Part shown: one piece after another, positions 16,857-29,324 of the stretch
Numbering within the stretch: position 1 is the stretch's first letter
Layout: every line of letters begins with the position of its first letter
From: Pseudonocardia humida
GTDB taxonomy: Bacteria > Actinomycetota > Actinomycetes > Mycobacteriales > Pseudonocardiaceae
Direction of reading: 5' to 3'
DNA: 64,000 bases
Assembly: GCF_023898865.1 (NCBI RefSeq)
Contig: NZ_JAGSOV010000017.1
Location: forward strand, 1-64,000
The notes under the pieces: generated by a model
The model's input: only the letters and a program-made list of their open reading frames with translations
Databases searched by the model: none
What the model was told of the DNA's origin: nothing
Position numbers and translations under genes: made by a program

Positions 16857-17513
16857 GTGCCCATCACCGTGGTGGTCGCCGACGACCAGCTCATGGTCCG
16901 CGACGGCCTCGTCGCCGTGCTGTCCGGCGCGCCGGGCATCGAGGTCGTCGGTGAAGCGGGCGACGGCGAGGAGGCGGTCGCCGTGGCCCGCGCGCTCGCC
17001 CCGGACGTCGTGCTGATGGACGTGCGGATGCCCCGCCTGGACGGCATCGCCGCGACCGCGCGGCTGCTCGGCGACCCGCCCCTCGCGGATGGGCCGCGGG
17101 TCGTCGTGCTGACCACGTTCGACCTCGACGAGTACGTCTACGCCGCGCTGGCCGCGGGGGCGAGCGGCTTCCTGCTCAAGGACGCCCCGGCCGCCGACCT
17201 GGTGCACGCGCTGCACGTGGTGGCCGGCGGCGAGGCACTGCTGGCCCCGTCGGTCACCCGGCGGCTGATCGCCGAGTTCGCCCGCCGGCAGCGCGCCGGG
17301 CTGCGCCCCGGCGCCGTCGCCGCGCTCACCCCGCGCGAACTCGACGTGCTCCGCCAGGTCGCCCGCGGGCTGACCAACGGTGAGATCGCCGGCGAGCTGG
17401 TGCTGGCCGAGCAGACCGTGAAGACGCACGTCAGCCGGATCCTGGCCAAGCTCGGGCTGCGCGACCGCACGCAGGCGGTGGTCTACGCCTACGAGAACGG
17501 GATCGTCGGCTGA
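16857..17513 (+). CDS. LuxR/NarL-family response regulator
   Basis: A 218-residue regulator and partner of the preceding kinase. The receiver domain (about residues 3-120) has the acidic pair ADD at 8-10, the phospho-acceptor Asp55 ([12 protein letters not shown]) and the conserved Lys (GFLLKDAP). The C-terminal LuxR helix-turn-helix spans about residues 152-216 ([40 protein letters not shown]). The start is GTG 16857; TAGGGT at 16843-16848, which contains the kinase stop codon, sits 8 bases upstream and could drive a leaderless transcript of its own. Targets are unknown. Confidence 0.94.
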   Translation: MPITVVVADDQLMVRDGLVAVLSGAPGIEVVGEAGDGEEAVAVARALAPDVVLMDVRMPRLDGIAATARLLGDPPLADGPRVVVLTTFDLDEYVYAALAAGASGFLLKDAPAADLVHALHVVAGGEALLAPSVTRRLIAEFARRQRAGLRPGAVAALTPRELDVLRQVARGLTNGEIAGELVLAEQTVKTHVSRILAKLGLRDRTQAVVYAYENGIVG

Positions 17514-17520
17514 CCGGACC

Positions 17521-18321
17521 TCAGGAACCGGCGGGGAGCGTGAGGATGCGGGGGCCGTCCTCGGTCACCGCGACCGAGTGCTCCCAGTGCACCGCCCGCG
17601 CGCCGTCGGCCGTCACGACCGTCCAGCCGTCGTCCAGCTCGCGGGTCTCCGGGTCGCCCGCGGTGAGCATCGGCTCGACCGCCAGCGCCATGCCCGGGCG
17701 CAGCCGCGGGCCCTGGCCCGGCTCGCCGTAGTTGGGCAGGAACGGGTCCATGTGCATCGACGTGCCGATGCCGTGCCCGCCGTACTCGGCGACGATCCCG
17801 TAGTCGGCGCCGTCGCGGCGGGCCGACTCCTCGCACGAGCGCTGCACGGCGTGCGAGATGTCGGACAGCCGGGCGTCCGGGCCGATCGCGGCGATCCCGG
17901 CGTGCAGGGCCGCCTCGCAGGCCGCGGACAGCGCCAGGTCGGCCGCGGACACCTCGCCGAGCGGGAGCGTGACCGCGGCGTCGCCGTGCCACCCGTCGAG
18001 GATGGCGCCGCAGTCGACCGAGATGAGGTCGCCGTCGGACAGCACGGTCTGCGCCGACGGGATGCCGTGCACGATCTGCTCGTTCACCGAGGCGCAGATG
18101 GAGGCCGGGAAGCCGTGGTAGCCGAGGAAGGAGGGCACCGCGCCGGCGGCGCGGATGACCTCCTCGGCGATCGCGTCCAGCTCCTGGGTGCTGACCCCCG
18201 GCTTCGTCGCGGCGGTGACCGCGGCCAGCGCGGCGGCGACGACGGCGCCCGCCGCGCGCATGGCCTCGAGCTCGCCGGGCGACTTGAGCTCGATGTCGCG
18301 CCCGCGCCACCGGGCCAGCAT
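17521..18321 (-). CDS. map: type I methionine aminopeptidase
   Basis: It removes the initiator Met from new proteins. The 266-residue enzyme has the five metal ligands of the pita-bread fold: Asp in [16 protein letters not shown] (two), His in [20 protein letters not shown], and Glu in AVEPMLTAG and [13 protein letters not shown]. It has no N-terminal zinc-finger extension. I chose ATG 18319-18321 because GGCGGAG lies 8 bases upstream; an in-frame ATG at 18343-18345 has its GAGGAG immediately against the codon, which is a poor distance. It follows adk, as in many actinobacteria. Confidence 0.94.
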   Translation of the reverse strand: MLARWRGRDIELKSPGELEAMRAAGAVVAAALAAVTAATKPGVSTQELDAIAEEVIRAAGAVPSFLGYHGFPASICASVNEQIVHGIPSAQTVLSDGDLISVDCGAILDGWHGDAAVTLPLGEVSAADLALSAACEAALHAGIAAIGPDARLSDISHAVQRSCEESARRDGADYGIVAEYGGHGIGTSMHMDPFLPNYGEPGQGPRLRPGMALAVEPMLTAGDPETRELDDGWTVVTADGARAVHWEHSVAVTEDGPRILTLPAGS

Positions 18322-18356
18322 GGTGCGCACTCCGCCGCGTCCCATCTCCTCGTCCC

Positions 18357-18908
18357 TCAGCTGGACCGCAGGGCCGCCAGCACCCGGGCGGTGATCTCGT
18401 CGACCGTGCCCACCGCGTCGATGCTGATGAGCCGGTCGGCGTAGAAGGCCAGCAGCGGGCTGGTCTCGTCGCGGTAGATCTGCTGGCGGTTGCGGATGAC
18501 CGCCTCGGTGTCGTCGGCGCGGCCGCGGCCGAGCAGGCGGGCGACCAGCTCGTCCTCCGGGACGCGGAACTCGACGACCGAGTCGAGGGTCTCGCCGCGG
18601 TCGGTGAGGATCTCGGCCAGCGCGCCTGCCTGGCTCACGGTGCGCGGGAAGCCGTCGAGGATGAAGCCCTTGGCGGCGTCGTCGGCGGTGAGCCGGTCGC
18701 GCACCATCTCGACGGTGACCGAGTCGGGCACCAGGTCGCCGGCGTCCATGTAGCGCTTGGCCTCGACACCCAGCGGGGTCTGCCGATCCAGGTTCGCCCG
18801 GAACAAGTCGCCCGTCGAGATGTGCGGGACGTCGAGCTCCTCGGCGAGCCGAGCGGCTTGCGTCCCCTTACCCGCCCCCGGCGGGCCGACCAGAACCAGA
18901 CGCACCAC
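18357..18908 (-). CDS. adk: adenylate kinase
   Basis: It converts AMP and ATP to two ADP. The protein has 183 residues with the P-loop [15 protein letters not shown] at about 7-21 and the AMP-binding SGDLF-like and DGFPR parts ([24 protein letters not shown]). The LID is the short form ([17 protein letters not shown]), as in mycobacteria, rather than the long or zinc LID. It lies 53 bases after secY, in the usual secY-adk-map order. Confidence 0.97.
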   Translation of the reverse strand: MVRLVLVGPPGAGKGTQAARLAEELDVPHISTGDLFRANLDRQTPLGVEAKRYMDAGDLVPDSVTVEMVRDRLTADDAAKGFILDGFPRTVSQAGALAEILTDRGETLDSVVEFRVPEDELVARLLGRGRADDTEAVIRNRQQIYRDETSPLLAFYADRLISIDAVGTVDEITARVLAALRSS

Positions 18909-18961
18909 AGATCCTCCTGAACCCAGCCACCCCGACGAATGCCACCCCCGTGCGCCTGACG

Positions 18962-20272
<1,311 letters not shown>

Positions 20273-20303
20273 TCGGTGATCCTCCTGTACTGGTGGGCTG
20301 CAC

Positions 20304-20389
20304 CAGCGCTGTTGGCACAGCGCTGCGGCCCCGAACGACTCTACGCGGTCGCGTCACCCGCACGGCACGGACCGGCGCGATGGCGCCGG
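20304..20389 (-). promoter_or_regulatory. two hairpins between rplO and secY
   Basis: Arms 20304-20312/20317-20325 (9 bp, TGGC loop) and 20372-20378/20383-20389 (7 bp, GATG loop) are perfect. They lie in the gap after rplO on the operon transcript. They could be a partial terminator or processing signals that lower or separate secY-adk-map expression. No clear promoter was found here, only a weak TAGAGT-like box. Confidence 0.4.
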
Positions 20390-20410
20390 CCCGCACCGAA
20401 CGGGTCCCGA

Positions 20411-20911
20411 CTACAGCTCGGTGATGGTCCCGCCAGCCGCCGTGATCTTGTCACGGGCGGAGCCGGAGAAGGCGTGCGCCGACACCGTCAGCGCGATGCC
20501 GTCGAGCTCGCCGTCGCCGAGGACCTTGACCAGCTTGCGGGGGCGGACCGCACCGGCCGCGACGAGCTCGTCGACGCCGACCGTGCCGCCCTCGGGGAAC
20601 AGCTGGGCCAGGTCGCCGATGTTGACGACCTGGTACTCGACCCGGAACCGGTTCTTGAAGCCCTTGAGCTTGGGCAGCCGCATGTGCAGCGGCATCTGCC
20701 CGCCCTCGAAGGCGGCCGACACGGTCTTGCGGGCCTTGGTGCCCTTGGTGCCGCGGCCGGCGGTCTTGCCGCCCTTGCCGCCCTCACCGCGACCGACCCG
20801 CGTCTTCGGGGTCTTCGCGCCGGGGGCGGGCCGCAGGTGGTGGATCTTGATCGGGCGGACCTTGGCGCCTGCGCCCGCGGTCCCCTTCTCGGTGTCCTTC
20901 TCGGTGCTCAC
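20411..20911 (-). CDS. rplO: 50S ribosomal protein L15
   Basis: L15 is a late-assembly protein in the 50S core. It has 166 residues with an acidic/Lys N-terminus, then [20 protein letters not shown], the Gly/Lys-rich loop [20 protein letters not shown], and a C-terminal globular part ending [10 protein letters not shown]. The start is GTG 20909-20911, which overlaps the rpmD TGA; the frame is open upstream but non-ribosomal there. It is the last ribosomal gene before secY. Confidence 0.97.
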   Translation of the reverse strand: MSTEKDTEKGTAGAGAKVRPIKIHHLRPAPGAKTPKTRVGRGEGGKGGKTAGRGTKGTKARKTVSAAFEGGQMPLHMRLPKLKGFKNRFRVEYQVVNIGDLAQLFPEGGTVGVDELVAAGAVRPRKLVKVLGDGELDGIALTVSAHAFSGSARDKITAAGGTITEL

Positions 20912-21159
20912 GAGGGCTCGACCTCCTCCACCGCGACGAGGTGCCGCACGGTGTGGATCATGCCGCGAACCTGCGGCGTGTCGGGCCAGTCGCGGGTCTG
21001 ACGGATCTTGCGCAGACCCAGCGCGAGCAGCGTCTGGCGCTGGTTCTGCTTGCACCCGATGCCGCTGCGCAGCTGGGTGACCCGCAGGACCGTGTCACTG
21101 GCCGGGGTGGACTGCGCCGTCGGGCTGACGGACGACGCGGCCTTGGACTTGGTAGCCAT
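20908..21159 (-). CDS. rpmD: 50S ribosomal protein L30
   Basis: A small 5S-rRNA-region protein. It has 83 residues because of a Ser/Ala/Thr-rich N-terminal lead of about 22; the L30 fold follows ([50 protein letters not shown]). ATG 21157-21159 shares a base with the rpsE stop, and the stop overlaps the rplO GTG, so three genes are tightly coupled. Confidence 0.96.
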   Translation of the reverse strand: MATKSKAASSVSPTAQSTPASDTVLRVTQLRSGIGCKQNQRQTLLALGLRKIRQTRDWPDTPQVRGMIHTVRHLVAVEEVEPS

Positions 21160-21788
21160 CACGACCTCGCACCCTGCGCGGCGGCCGCGCGGTCGCGGAG
21201 CATGCGGGCCGGAGCGACGTCCTCCAGCGGCAGCCCGCGTCGGGCCGCCACCTCCTCCGGGCGCTGGATCATCTTCAGCGCCGCGATGGTGGCCTGCACG
21301 ATGTTGATGGCGTTGTCGCTGCCGAGGCTCTTGGAGAGCACGTCGTGCACGCCGGCGCACTCCAGCACCGCGCGCACCGGACCACCGGCGATGACACCGG
21401 TACCGGCGCTCGCCGGGCGCAGCAGCACCACGCCCGCGGCGGCCTCGCCCTGCACCCGGTGCACGATCGTGCCGCCGATGCGGGGGACGCGGAAGAAGTT
21501 CTTCTTCGCCTCCTCCACACCCTTGGCGATCGCCGCGGGCACCTCCTTGGCCTTGCCGTAGCCGACGCCGACCAGGCCGTCGCCGTCGCCCACGATCATC
21601 AGGGCGGTGAAGCTGAAGCGCCGACCGCCCTTGACGACCTTGGCCACGCGGTTGATCGTGACCAGCCGCTCGATGTACGGGGTCTTGTCCTGGGCCGCCC
21701 CGCCACGGCCTCCGTCCCGGCGGTCCCGGCGGTCGCGGTTGTCGCCGCCACCCGGGCCCCCGCCGTCACGCCGTGTACGTCCCGGCAT
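21159..21788 (-). CDS. rpsE: 30S ribosomal protein S5
   Basis: S5 binds 16S rRNA near the decoding site and affects fidelity. It has 209 residues. A Gly/Arg/Asp-rich N-terminal arm (about residues 1-35) precedes the double-stranded RNA-binding domain ([20 protein letters not shown]) and the ribosomal fold ([20 protein letters not shown]). The protein begins with ATG at 21786-21788; the 46-base gap to rplR carries nothing notable. Confidence 0.97.
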   Translation of the reverse strand: MPGRTRRDGGGPGGGDNRDRRDRRDGGRGGAAQDKTPYIERLVTINRVAKVVKGGRRFSFTALMIVGDGDGLVGVGYGKAKEVPAAIAKGVEEAKKNFFRVPRIGGTIVHRVQGEAAAGVVLLRPASAGTGVIAGGPVRAVLECAGVHDVLSKSLGSDNAINIVQATIAALKMIQRPEEVAARRGLPLEDVAPARMLRDRAAAAQGARS

Positions 21789-21834
21789 CAGACGATCCCT
21801 TCACTGTGCTGAATCAGAAACATGCGCCCGCTCA

Positions 21835-22248
21835 TCAGAACTCCAGGCCGCCCTCACGGGCGGCGTCGGCGAGCGCCGCGATCCGACCGTGGTAGTCGTT
21901 CCCGCCGCGGTCGAAGACGACCGCGGTGACGCCGGCCTCGCGGGCGCGGGCGGCGATCAGCTCGCCGACCTTGCTCGCGCGGGCCTTCTTGTCGCCCTCG
22001 ACGGAGCGGACGTCGGCCTCCAGGCTGGAGGCCGAGGCCAGCGTCTTGCCGACGGCGTCGTCGATGAGCTGGACCACGATGTGGCGCGAGCTGCGCTTGA
22101 CCGCCAGGCGGGGCCGGAGCTCCGAGCCGGCGACCTTCTTGCGCAGCCGGGCGTGCCGGCGGCCGATCGAGGCCCGGCGCTTGCGCCCGACCTGGGACGC
22201 CTGGCGCTTGCGCGCAGCGTTGGAGATCGAAGAAGTCGTGTCTGCCAT
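21835..22248 (-). CDS. rplR: 50S ribosomal protein L18
   Basis: L18 anchors 5S rRNA with L5. It has 137 residues starting [20 protein letters not shown], with [20 protein letters not shown] and the conserved [20 protein letters not shown] near the end. I chose ATG 22246-22248, since another ATG two codons upstream lies in the intergenic AGTGATC and has a poorer ribosome site. Confidence 0.97.
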   Translation of the reverse strand: MADTTSSISNAARKRQASQVGRKRRASIGRRHARLRKKVAGSELRPRLAVKRSSRHIVVQLIDDAVGKTLASASSLEADVRSVEGDKKARASKVGELIAARAREAGVTAVVFDRGGNDYHGRIAALADAAREGGLEF

Positions 22249-22250
22249 GA

Positions 22251-22790
22251 TCACTTACCCGTCTTCCCGACCTTGCGGCGGATGACCTCGCCTGCGTACC
22301 GCACGCCCTTGCCCTTGTAGGGGTCGGGCTTGCGCAGCTTGCGGATGTTGGCGGCGACCTCGCCGACCAGCTGCTTGTCGATGCCGGAGACCGAGAACCG
22401 GGTCGGGGTCTCGACCGTGAAGGTGATGCCCTCCGGCGCCTGGACCACGACGGGGTGGCTGAACCCGAGCGCGAACTCCAGCGAGGAGCCCTTCAGCGCC
22501 ACGCGGTAGCCGACGCCGTGGATCTCCAGCTTCTTCTCGTAGCCGGCGGTCACGCCGACCAGCAGGTTGTGCAGCAGCGAGCGCGACAGGCCGTGGTAGG
22601 CCTTCGTCTTGCGCTCGTCGTCCGGCCGCTTGACCAGGACGGCGCCGGTGTCGTCGCGCTCGACCGTGATCGGCTCGATGACGGTGTGCGAAAGGGTGCC
22701 CTTGGGTCCCTTGATTGTCACCGTGCGGCCGTCGATGGCCACGTCGACCCCGGACGGCACGGTGATGGGCAGCTTCCCGATGCGGGACAT
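22251..22790 (-). CDS. rplF: 50S ribosomal protein L6
   Basis: L6 lies near the factor-binding site at the base of the L7/L12 stalk. It has 179 residues starting [20 protein letters not shown], with two related L6 subdomains and the C-terminal signature [20 protein letters not shown]. It follows rpsH by 12 bases in the spc operon. Confidence 0.98.
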   Translation of the reverse strand: MSRIGKLPITVPSGVDVAIDGRTVTIKGPKGTLSHTVIEPITVERDDTGAVLVKRPDDERKTKAYHGLSRSLLHNLLVGVTAGYEKKLEIHGVGYRVALKGSSLEFALGFSHPVVVQAPEGITFTVETPTRFSVSGIDKQLVGEVAANIRKLRKPDPYKGKGVRYAGEVIRRKVGKTGK

Positions 22791-22802
22791 GTTCCTAACC
22801 CC

Positions 22803-23201
22803 TCACCAGACGTAGGCGAGGACTTCCCCGCCCACGCCGTTCCTGTATGCCTGGCGCTCGGTCTGCAGCCCGCCCGACGTCGAGATGATCGCGATGCCGA
22901 GACCGCCGAGGACCCGGGGCAGACCCGTGGACTTCGCGTAGACCCGCAGGCCCGGCTTGGAGATCCGCTTCAGACCGGCGATGCTGCGCTCGCGGTTGCG
23001 CCCGTACTTGAGTTCGATGACCAGGGACTTGCCGACCTCGGCGTCCTCGGTGCGGTGGCCTGCGATGTAGCCCTCGCGCTGCAGGATCTCCGCGATGGCG
23101 ACCTTGAGCTTGGAATGCGGCATGACCACCTGGTCGTGGTACGCCGAGTTGGCGTTGCGCAGACGCGTGAGCATGTCTGCGATGGGATCGGTCATCGTCA
23201 T
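22803..23201 (-). CDS. rpsH: 30S ribosomal protein S8
   Basis: S8 is a primary 16S rRNA binder of the central domain. It has 132 residues starting [20 protein letters not shown] and ends [34 protein letters not shown], the family signature. In E. coli it represses the spc operon; no such site was identified here. It is 67 bases after rpsN. Confidence 0.98.
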   Translation of the reverse strand: MTMTDPIADMLTRLRNANSAYHDQVVMPHSKLKVAIAEILQREGYIAGHRTEDAEVGKSLVIELKYGRNRERSIAGLKRISKPGLRVYAKSTGLPRVLGGLGIAIISTSGGLQTERQAYRNGVGGEVLAYVW

Positions 23202-23268
23202 GTGACGTCACTGCTTTCCCGCCGTGGTTCCCCGGAGGGCCTTCGGCGAATAGGGGCTTGCTGGTGAG

Positions 23269-23454
23269 CTACCAGCTGCTCTTGCTGACGCCGGGCAGCT
23301 CGCCGGCGTGCGCCATCTCGCGGACGCAGATCCGGCACAGGCCGAACTTGCGCAGGACGGCGCGCGGGCGGCCGCACTTCTGGCACCGGTTGTAGCCGCG
23401 GACCTTGAACTTCGGCTTGGCCGCAGCCTTGATGATCAGAGCCTTCTTGGCCAT
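23269..23454 (-). CDS. rpsN: 30S ribosomal protein S14, zinc-binding (type Z)
   Basis: S14 is in the 30S head near S3 and S10. It has 61 residues and two Cys pairs ([11 protein letters not shown] and [11 protein letters not shown]), so it is the short zinc-ribbon form rather than the long zinc-free paralogue. It lies one base from rplE in the spc operon. Confidence 0.97.
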   Translation of the reverse strand: MAKKALIIKAAAKPKFKVRGYNRCQKCGRPRAVLRKFGLCRICVREMAHAGELPGVSKSSW

Positions 23455-23455
23455 C

Positions 23456-24019
23456 TCACGCTTCCTTGAAAGGGAAGCCGAGCTTGCGCAGCAGAGCCCG
23501 GCCCTCCTCGTCGGTCGTGGCGGTGGTGACGACCGTGATGTCCATGCCGCGCGGACGGTCGATGGAGTCCGGGTCGATCTCGTGGAACATCGACTGCTCG
23601 TTGAGCCCGAACGTGTAGTTGCCCCGGCCGTCGAACTGGTTCGGCGACAGGCCGCGGAAGTCGCGGATGCGGGGCAGCGCGATGGTCAGCAGCCGGTCGA
23701 GGAACTCCCACATCCGGTCGTTGCGCAGGGTGACCTTCGCGCCGATCGGCATGCCCTCGCGCAGCTTGAACTGCGCGATGGACTTCGTGGCCCGGCGGAC
23801 CTGCGGCTTCTGGCCGGTGATGGTGGCCAGGTCGCGCACGGCGCCGTCGATGAGCTTGGCGTCGCGGGCGGCGTCGCCGACACCCATGTTGACGACGACC
23901 TTGACGACGCCCGGGATCTGCATGACGTTCGCGTAGGAGAACTGCTCGCGCAGCTCGCCCGCGATCTCGTCGCGGTAGCGCTGCTTGAGCCGCGGCGCCA
24001 CCTTCTCAGCGGTGGTCAT
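23456..24019 (-). CDS. rplE: 50S ribosomal protein L5
   Basis: L5 binds 5S rRNA and touches P-site tRNA. It has 187 residues with [20 protein letters not shown] near the start and [20 protein letters not shown] in the C-terminal half, both diagnostic. The ATG is at 24017-24019, 2 bases after the rplX stop, which implies coupling. Confidence 0.98.
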   Translation of the reverse strand: MTTAEKVAPRLKQRYRDEIAGELREQFSYANVMQIPGVVKVVVNMGVGDAARDAKLIDGAVRDLATITGQKPQVRRATKSIAQFKLREGMPIGAKVTLRNDRMWEFLDRLLTIALPRIRDFRGLSPNQFDGRGNYTFGLNEQSMFHEIDPDSIDRPRGMDITVVTTATTDEEGRALLRKLGFPFKEA

Positions 24020-24021
24020 GA

Positions 24022-24336
24022 TCAGATCTCCTTCCCGGAACGCTTGGAGACCCGCACGCGCTTGCCGTCCTCGCCGACCTTCTTGCCGACGCGGGTGGGC
24101 TTGCCCTCGGAGTCGACCAGCATCACGTTGGAGACGTGGATCGCCGCCTCCTGGGTGACGATGCCGCCGGACTGCGCGCCGCGCTGGTTCTGGCTGACCC
24201 GGGTGTGCTTCTTGATCCGGTTCACGCCCTCGACCAGGACCCGGTCGCGGTCGGGGTAGGCGTGGATGACCTTGCCCTTCGCGCCCTTGTCCTTGCCCGC
24301 GATCACCTGGACGGTGTCGCCCTTCTTGATCTTCAT
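24022..24336 (-). CDS. rplX: 50S ribosomal protein L24
   Basis: L24 starts 50S assembly and sits by the tunnel exit. It has 104 residues and begins [20 protein letters not shown], the KOW motif, with the conserved [20 protein letters not shown] next. It lies 1 base after rplN. Confidence 0.98.
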   Translation of the reverse strand: MKIKKGDTVQVIAGKDKGAKGKVIHAYPDRDRVLVEGVNRIKKHTRVSQNQRGAQSGGIVTQEAAIHVSNVMLVDSEGKPTRVGKKVGEDGKRVRVSKRSGKEI

Positions 24337-24337
24337 G

Positions 24338-24706
24338 TCAGAGCACCTCCGGAGCCAGCGAGATGATCTTCATGAACTTCCGGTCGCGCAGCTCGCGCCC
24401 GACCGGGCCGAAGATGCGGGTACCCCGCGGCTCGCCGTTGTCCTTGATCAGCACCGCGGCGTTCTCGTCGAACCTGATGTAGCTGCCGTCGGGCCGGCGC
24501 CGCTCCTTGACCGTGCGCACGATGACGGCCTTGACGACGTCACCGCGCTTCACACCGGCCGCCGGGATGGCGTCCTTCACGGTGGCGACGATGGTGTCGC
24601 CGATGCCCGCGTACCGACGCGCGGAGCCACCCAGCACCCGGATGCACAGGATCTCCTTGGCACCGGTGTTGTCCGCGACGCGCAGCCGCGACTCCTGCTG
24701 GATCAC
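24338..24706 (-). CDS. rplN: 50S ribosomal protein L14
   Basis: L14 forms a bridge between subunits and is the binding place of RsfS. It has 122 residues: [60 protein letters not shown]. The start is GTG 24704-24706, overlapping the rpsQ stop by 4 bases, so the S10 and spc operons are joined here with no promoter gap. Confidence 0.98.
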   Translation of the reverse strand: MIQQESRLRVADNTGAKEILCIRVLGGSARRYAGIGDTIVATVKDAIPAAGVKRGDVVKAVIVRTVKERRRPDGSYIRFDENAAVLIKDNGEPRGTRIFGPVGRELRDRKFMKIISLAPEVL

Positions 24707-24987
24707 TTCGCCTTCTCCAGGATCTCCACCAGACGCCAGCGCTTGGTGGCCGACAGCGGGCGGGTCTCCATCAGCCGGACGCGGTCGCCGACGCCGGCCG
24801 TGTTGGCCTCGTCGTGCGCCTTGACCTTGCTCGTCCGGCGGATGACCTTGCCGTACAGCGGGTGCTTCACCCGGTCCTCGAGCGTCACCACGATGGTCTT
24901 GTCCATCTTGTCCGAGACCACCAGGCCCTCGCGGACCTTGCGCTCGCCGCGGACCTCGGCCTGCGGCGGCGTCTTCGCGTCACTCAT
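24703..24987 (-). CDS. rpsQ: 30S ribosomal protein S17
   Basis: S17 is an OB-fold primary binder of the 16S 5' domain. It has 94 residues with [20 protein letters not shown] and the family signature [20 protein letters not shown]. Both ends overlap neighbours by 4 bases (rpmC and rplN). Confidence 0.97.
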   Translation of the reverse strand: MSDAKTPPQAEVRGERKVREGLVVSDKMDKTIVVTLEDRVKHPLYGKVIRRTSKVKAHDEANTAGVGDRVRLMETRPLSATKRWRLVEILEKAK

Positions 24988-25223
24988 GCCGCGCCCTCGT
25001 CACTCTCGTCGGGGGCGGCCGAGAGGCCCAGCTCGCGCTCGCGCATGATCGTGTAGATCCGCGCGATGTCGTGCCGGACGGTACGCAGCCGCCGGTTGTT
25101 GTCGAGCTGCCCGGTCGCCATCTGGAAGCGGAGGTTGAACAGCTCCTCCTTGGCCTCCCGCACGCGGAGCGTGAGCTCCTCGTCGGTGAGCTCGCGCAGC
25201 TCGGCAGCGGTCGTCGTGGCCAT
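24984..25223 (-). CDS. rpmC: 50S ribosomal protein L29
   Basis: L29 flanks the tunnel exit near the trigger-factor dock. It has 79 residues, two long helices: [59 protein letters not shown], and a short acidic tail. The ATG shares one base with the rplP stop. Confidence 0.97.
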   Translation of the reverse strand: MATTTAAELRELTDEELTLRVREAKEELFNLRFQMATGQLDNNRRLRTVRHDIARIYTIMRERELGLSAAPDESDEGAA

Positions 25224-25642
25224 CAGATGTCACCACCCTCACGGGTCACGATCCGGCACTTCATGGGCAGCTTGTGGATCGCGCGGCGGAGCGCCTCGCG
25301 AGCGGTCTGCTCGTTGGGGTAGCTCATCTCGAAGAGCACCCGGCCCGGCTTCACGTTCGCGATCCACTTCTCCGGCGAGCCCTTGCCGGAGCCCATGCGG
25401 GTCTCGGCGGGCTTCTTGGTCAGCGGACGGTCCGGGAAGACGTTGATCCACACCTTGCCACCGCGGCGGATGTGCCGGTTGATGGCGATACGGGCGGACT
25501 CGATCTGCCGGTTCGTCACGTAGGCCGGCTCCAGCGCCTGGATGCCGAACTCGCCGAAGGTGACGCGCGTGCCACCGGTGGACGCACCGGTGCGGTGCGG
25601 CCGGTGCTGCTTGCGGTGCTTGACCTTGCGGGGGATGAACAC
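25223..25642 (-). CDS. rplP: 50S ribosomal protein L16
   Basis: L16 lies near the A-site elbow and the peptidyl-transferase centre. It has 139 residues: [20 protein letters not shown], then [20 protein letters not shown] and [20 protein letters not shown], the conserved loop. It is 3 bases after rpsC. Confidence 0.98.
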   Translation of the reverse strand: MFIPRKVKHRKQHRPHRTGASTGGTRVTFGEFGIQALEPAYVTNRQIESARIAINRHIRRGGKVWINVFPDRPLTKKPAETRMGSGKGSPEKWIANVKPGRVLFEMSYPNEQTAREALRRAIHKLPMKCRIVTREGGDI

Positions 25643-25645
25643 GGC

Positions 25646-26493
<848 letters not shown>

Positions 26494-26494
<1 letters not shown>

Positions 26495-26913
26495 TAGCGG
26501 GCCCTCCCCTTCGCACCGCGGGCACCCCGGCCGCCGGACTTCTCCGGAGCGGACTCGACCTCGGCGGTGATGTGGCTCGTCCGCTTGCGGATCCGGTAGG
26601 CGCGCCCCTGGGCGCGCGGACGGATGCGCTTGAGCGTCGGGCCCTCGTCGGCGGTCAGCTCAGCCACCACCAGGGTGTCGCGGTCGATGTCGAGGTTGTT
26701 CTCGGCATTCGCCGCGGCGCTGGCGATGACCTTGTAGACCGGCTCGGCGGCGGCCTGCGGCGAGAACCGCAGGATGTCCAGAGCCTCCTGCAGCGGGCGC
26801 CCCTTCACCAGGGCGATGACCCGCCGCACCTTCGTCGGCGACATGCGCACGTAACGCGCCACCGCGCGCGCCCGGACGGGCGCGGCGGCAGAGCTCTCGG
26901 CTGTGACAGCCAT
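26494..26913 (-). CDS. rplV: 50S ribosomal protein L22
   Basis: L22 lines the exit tunnel with a long hairpin. It has 139 residues: [40 protein letters not shown], and the hairpin [20 protein letters not shown]. The C-terminus is a short basic tail ([13 protein letters not shown]). Confidence 0.97.
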
Positions 26914-26941
26914 GATCTCTCCTCTGCTCTTCCGACCCGAC

Positions 26942-27223
26942 CTAGCGCCTGCGCGCCTTGCGGTCGTCCTTGATGTGGCCTCGGAAGGTCCGCGTGGGGG
27001 CGAACTCCCCCAGCTTGTGGCCGACCATCGAATCCGAGACGAAGACCGGCACGTGCTTGCGGCCGTCGTGCACCGCGATCGTGTGGCCGATCATGTCGGG
27101 GATGATGGTGGACCTGCGGGACCAGGTCCGGATGACGGTCTTCTTGCCCGACTCGTTGAGAGCGTCCACCTTCTTGAGCAGGTGGTCGTCCACGAACGGG
27201 CCCTTCTTCAGGCTGCGCGGCAT
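26942..27223 (-). CDS. rpsS: 30S ribosomal protein S19
   Basis: S19 pairs with S13 in the 30S head. It has 93 residues: [40 protein letters not shown], and [20 protein letters not shown]. It lies 28 bases before rplV and 15 after rplB. Confidence 0.98.
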   Translation of the reverse strand: MPRSLKKGPFVDDHLLKKVDALNESGKKTVIRTWSRRSTIIPDMIGHTIAVHDGRKHVPVFVSDSMVGHKLGEFAPTRTFRGHIKDDRKARRR

Positions 27224-27238
27224 TGGTTACCTCCCTGC

Positions 27239-28072
27239 TCAGCGCTTCTTGCCGGTACGACGCCGGCGGACGATCAGCTTGTCGGACGGCTTGGTGCGGC
27301 GGGTGCGGCCCTCGGGCTTGCCCGCGGGGTTGACCGGGTGGCGACCACCGGAGGTCTTGCCCTCACCACCACCGTGGGGGTGGTCGACCGGGTTCATGGC
27401 GACACCTCGGACGGTCGGGCGCTTGCCCTTCCACCGCATGCGGCCGGCCTTGCCCCAGTTGATGTTGGAGTGCTCGGCGTTGCCCACCTCGCCGACGGTG
27501 GCGCGGCAGCGCACGTCGACGTTGCGGATCTCGCCGGACGGCATGCGCAGCTGGGCGTAGGGACCGTCCTTGGCGACCAGCTGGACGCCGGCGCCCGCCG
27601 AACGGGCGATCTTTGCGCCGCCACCCGGGCGGAGCTCGATCGCGTGCACCACGGTGCCGGTCGGGATGTTGCGCAGCGGCAGGTTGTTGCCCACCTTGAT
27701 GTCCGCGCGCGCCCCGGCCTCGACGCGGTCGCCCTGCTTGAGCTTCGCCGGGGCGATGATGTAGCGCTTCTCACCGTCGGCGTAGTGCAGCAGCGCGATC
27801 CGCGAGGTGCGGTTCGGGTCGTACTCGATGTGCGCGACCTTCGCCGGCACGCCGTCCTTGTCGTTGCGCCGGAAGTCGATCAGCCGGTAGGCGCGCTTGT
27901 GCCCACCGCCCTGGTGCCGGGTGGTGACCCGCCCGTGCACGTTGCGCCCGCCCTTGCTGTGCAGCGGACGGATCAGCGACTTCTCCGGCGTGGTCCGGGT
28001 GATCTCGGCGAAGTCGGCGACGCTCGAACCGCGGCGGCCCGGGGTCGTCGGCTTGTACTTGCGGATGCCCAT
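27239..28072 (-). CDS. rplB: 50S ribosomal protein L2
   Basis: L2 is essential for subunit joining and lies close to the peptidyl-transferase centre. It has 277 residues: [20 protein letters not shown], the OB and SH3-like domains in the middle, and the conserved C-terminal [20 protein letters not shown] that holds the functionally important His. Length and sequence are standard. Confidence 0.98.
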   Translation of the reverse strand: MGIRKYKPTTPGRRGSSVADFAEITRTTPEKSLIRPLHSKGGRNVHGRVTTRHQGGGHKRAYRLIDFRRNDKDGVPAKVAHIEYDPNRTSRIALLHYADGEKRYIIAPAKLKQGDRVEAGARADIKVGNNLPLRNIPTGTVVHAIELRPGGGAKIARSAGAGVQLVAKDGPYAQLRMPSGEIRNVDVRCRATVGEVGNAEHSNINWGKAGRMRWKGKRPTVRGVAMNPVDHPHGGGEGKTSGGRHPVNPAGKPEGRTRRTKPSDKLIVRRRRTGKKR

Positions 28073-28083
28073 TGTTCAGCCCC

Positions 28084-28383
28084 TCAGCTCGCCCGGCCGC
28101 CGAACACGTCGATCGTCCGGCTCTCCTCGGAGAGCGTGACGATCGCGCGCTTGGTGTCCTTGCGCTTGCCGTAGCCGGTTCGGGAGCGCTTGCGCTTGCC
28201 CGGGCGGTTCAGGGTGTTCACGCTGAGCACCTTGACCCCGAACACCTTCTCCACGGCGATCTTGATCTGGGTCTTGTTCGCGTCGGGGTGCACGACGAAG
28301 GTGTACTGCCGCTCCTCGAGCAGGCCGTAGCTCTTCTCCGAGACCACCGGCGCGAGCAGGATGTCCCGCGGGTCGGGGATCAT
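28084..28383 (-). CDS. rplW: 50S ribosomal protein L23
   Basis: L23 is at the tunnel exit, the docking place for trigger factor and SRP. It has 99 residues: [40 protein letters not shown], and [20 protein letters not shown]. Its ATG overlaps the rplD stop by 4 bases. Confidence 0.98.
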   Translation of the reverse strand: MIPDPRDILLAPVVSEKSYGLLEERQYTFVVHPDANKTQIKIAVEKVFGVKVLSVNTLNRPGKRKRSRTGYGKRKDTKRAIVTLSEESRTIDVFGGRAS

Positions 28384-29324
28384 TCCGTCTCCTCCGTCTG
28401 CGCCGTGTCGGCCTCAGGGGCCTTCTTCGACGTGTCGGCCCGCTGCGACGGCGGCAGGGAGAAGCCGGCCGCCTCGGCCGCGTCGGCGTCGGTGAACCAC
28501 ACCTCGGCGACCGTGCGGGCGTAGAACGAGCTGCCCGGCACGTGGTAGAGCATCGAGTCCTCGTTGCCCTTGACCGGGAAGCCCTCCGGCTGCGAGCCGT
28601 CGGCCAGCGGCGCGTGGCTCTGCGGGCCGTACTTGGCGCCCTGCTCGTCGCCCGGCTGCTCGACCGTCTCGCTCTCGCGGGCGGAGGCCTTGGCGCCGCG
28701 CTTCGTCGGGGTCCCGATGGGGCCCTCGAGGAAGTCGGCCAGCGCGTCCTCGGTGAACACGACGACGTCGTTGACGAGCACGTCGTAGGTGTTCAGCTGG
28801 CCCGGCTCGATGAGGTGCACGGTCGACAGGTTGCGCAGGCTGAGCCAGCTCACCGCGTCCTCGCGGCCGATGACGACCAGTGCGCGGGTGCCGGCGTCGC
28901 CGAGCAGGTCGGCCAGCAGCAGCCGGGCCGACTTGGTGGACGGCGTGTCGCCCTCGACCAGCGAGGGGACGACGTGCACGAGGCCGTGGCGGGCCCGGTC
29001 GGAGAGGGCACCGCGCAGCGCGGCGGCCTTCATCTTCTTGGGCGTCTTCTGCGCGTAGTCGCGCGGCTGCGGGCCGTGCACCACGCCACCGCCGGTGAAC
29101 TGCGGCGCCCGGGTGGAGCCCTGGCGGGCCCGGCCGGTGCCCTTCTGGCGGTAGGGCTTGCGGCCACCGCCGCGGACTTCGCCGCGGGTCTTGGTGGAGT
29201 GCGTGCCCTGGCGCGCGGCCGCCAGCTGGGCGGTCACCACCTGGTGCATCAGCGGGATGCTGGCCGGCGCGTCGAAGACGTGCGCGGGCAGCTCGACGGA
29301 GCCCTTGGTGAGGTTCGTGCTCAT
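28380..29324 (-). CDS. rplD: 50S ribosomal protein L4 with C-terminal extension domain
   Basis: L4 forms the tunnel constriction with L22 and, in E. coli, represses the S10 operon. Residues 1-205 are a regular L4 ([40 protein letters not shown]). The protein has 314 residues, against about 205-225 usually. After an acidic linker (about 210-232), residues 233-294 (28443-28628) form [26 protein letters not shown] and AAEAAGF, nearly the same as the tail of L17 in this window; from GFP to SQ I count 35 of 47 positions identical by hand. A Lys/Glu/Thr-rich end follows. It overlaps rplC and rplW by 4 bases each. The domain's role is unknown. Confidence 0.97.
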   Translation of the reverse strand: MSTNLTKGSVELPAHVFDAPASIPLMHQVVTAQLAAARQGTHSTKTRGEVRGGGRKPYRQKGTGRARQGSTRAPQFTGGGVVHGPQPRDYAQKTPKKMKAAALRGALSDRARHGLVHVVPSLVEGDTPSTKSARLLLADLLGDAGTRALVVIGREDAVSWLSLRNLSTVHLIEPGQLNTYDVLVNDVVVFTEDALADFLEGPIGTPTKRGAKASARESETVEQPGDEQGAKYGPQSHAPLADGSQPEGFPVKGNEDSMLYHVPGSSFYARTVAEVWFTDADAAEAAGFSLPPSQRADTSKKAPEADTAQTEETE

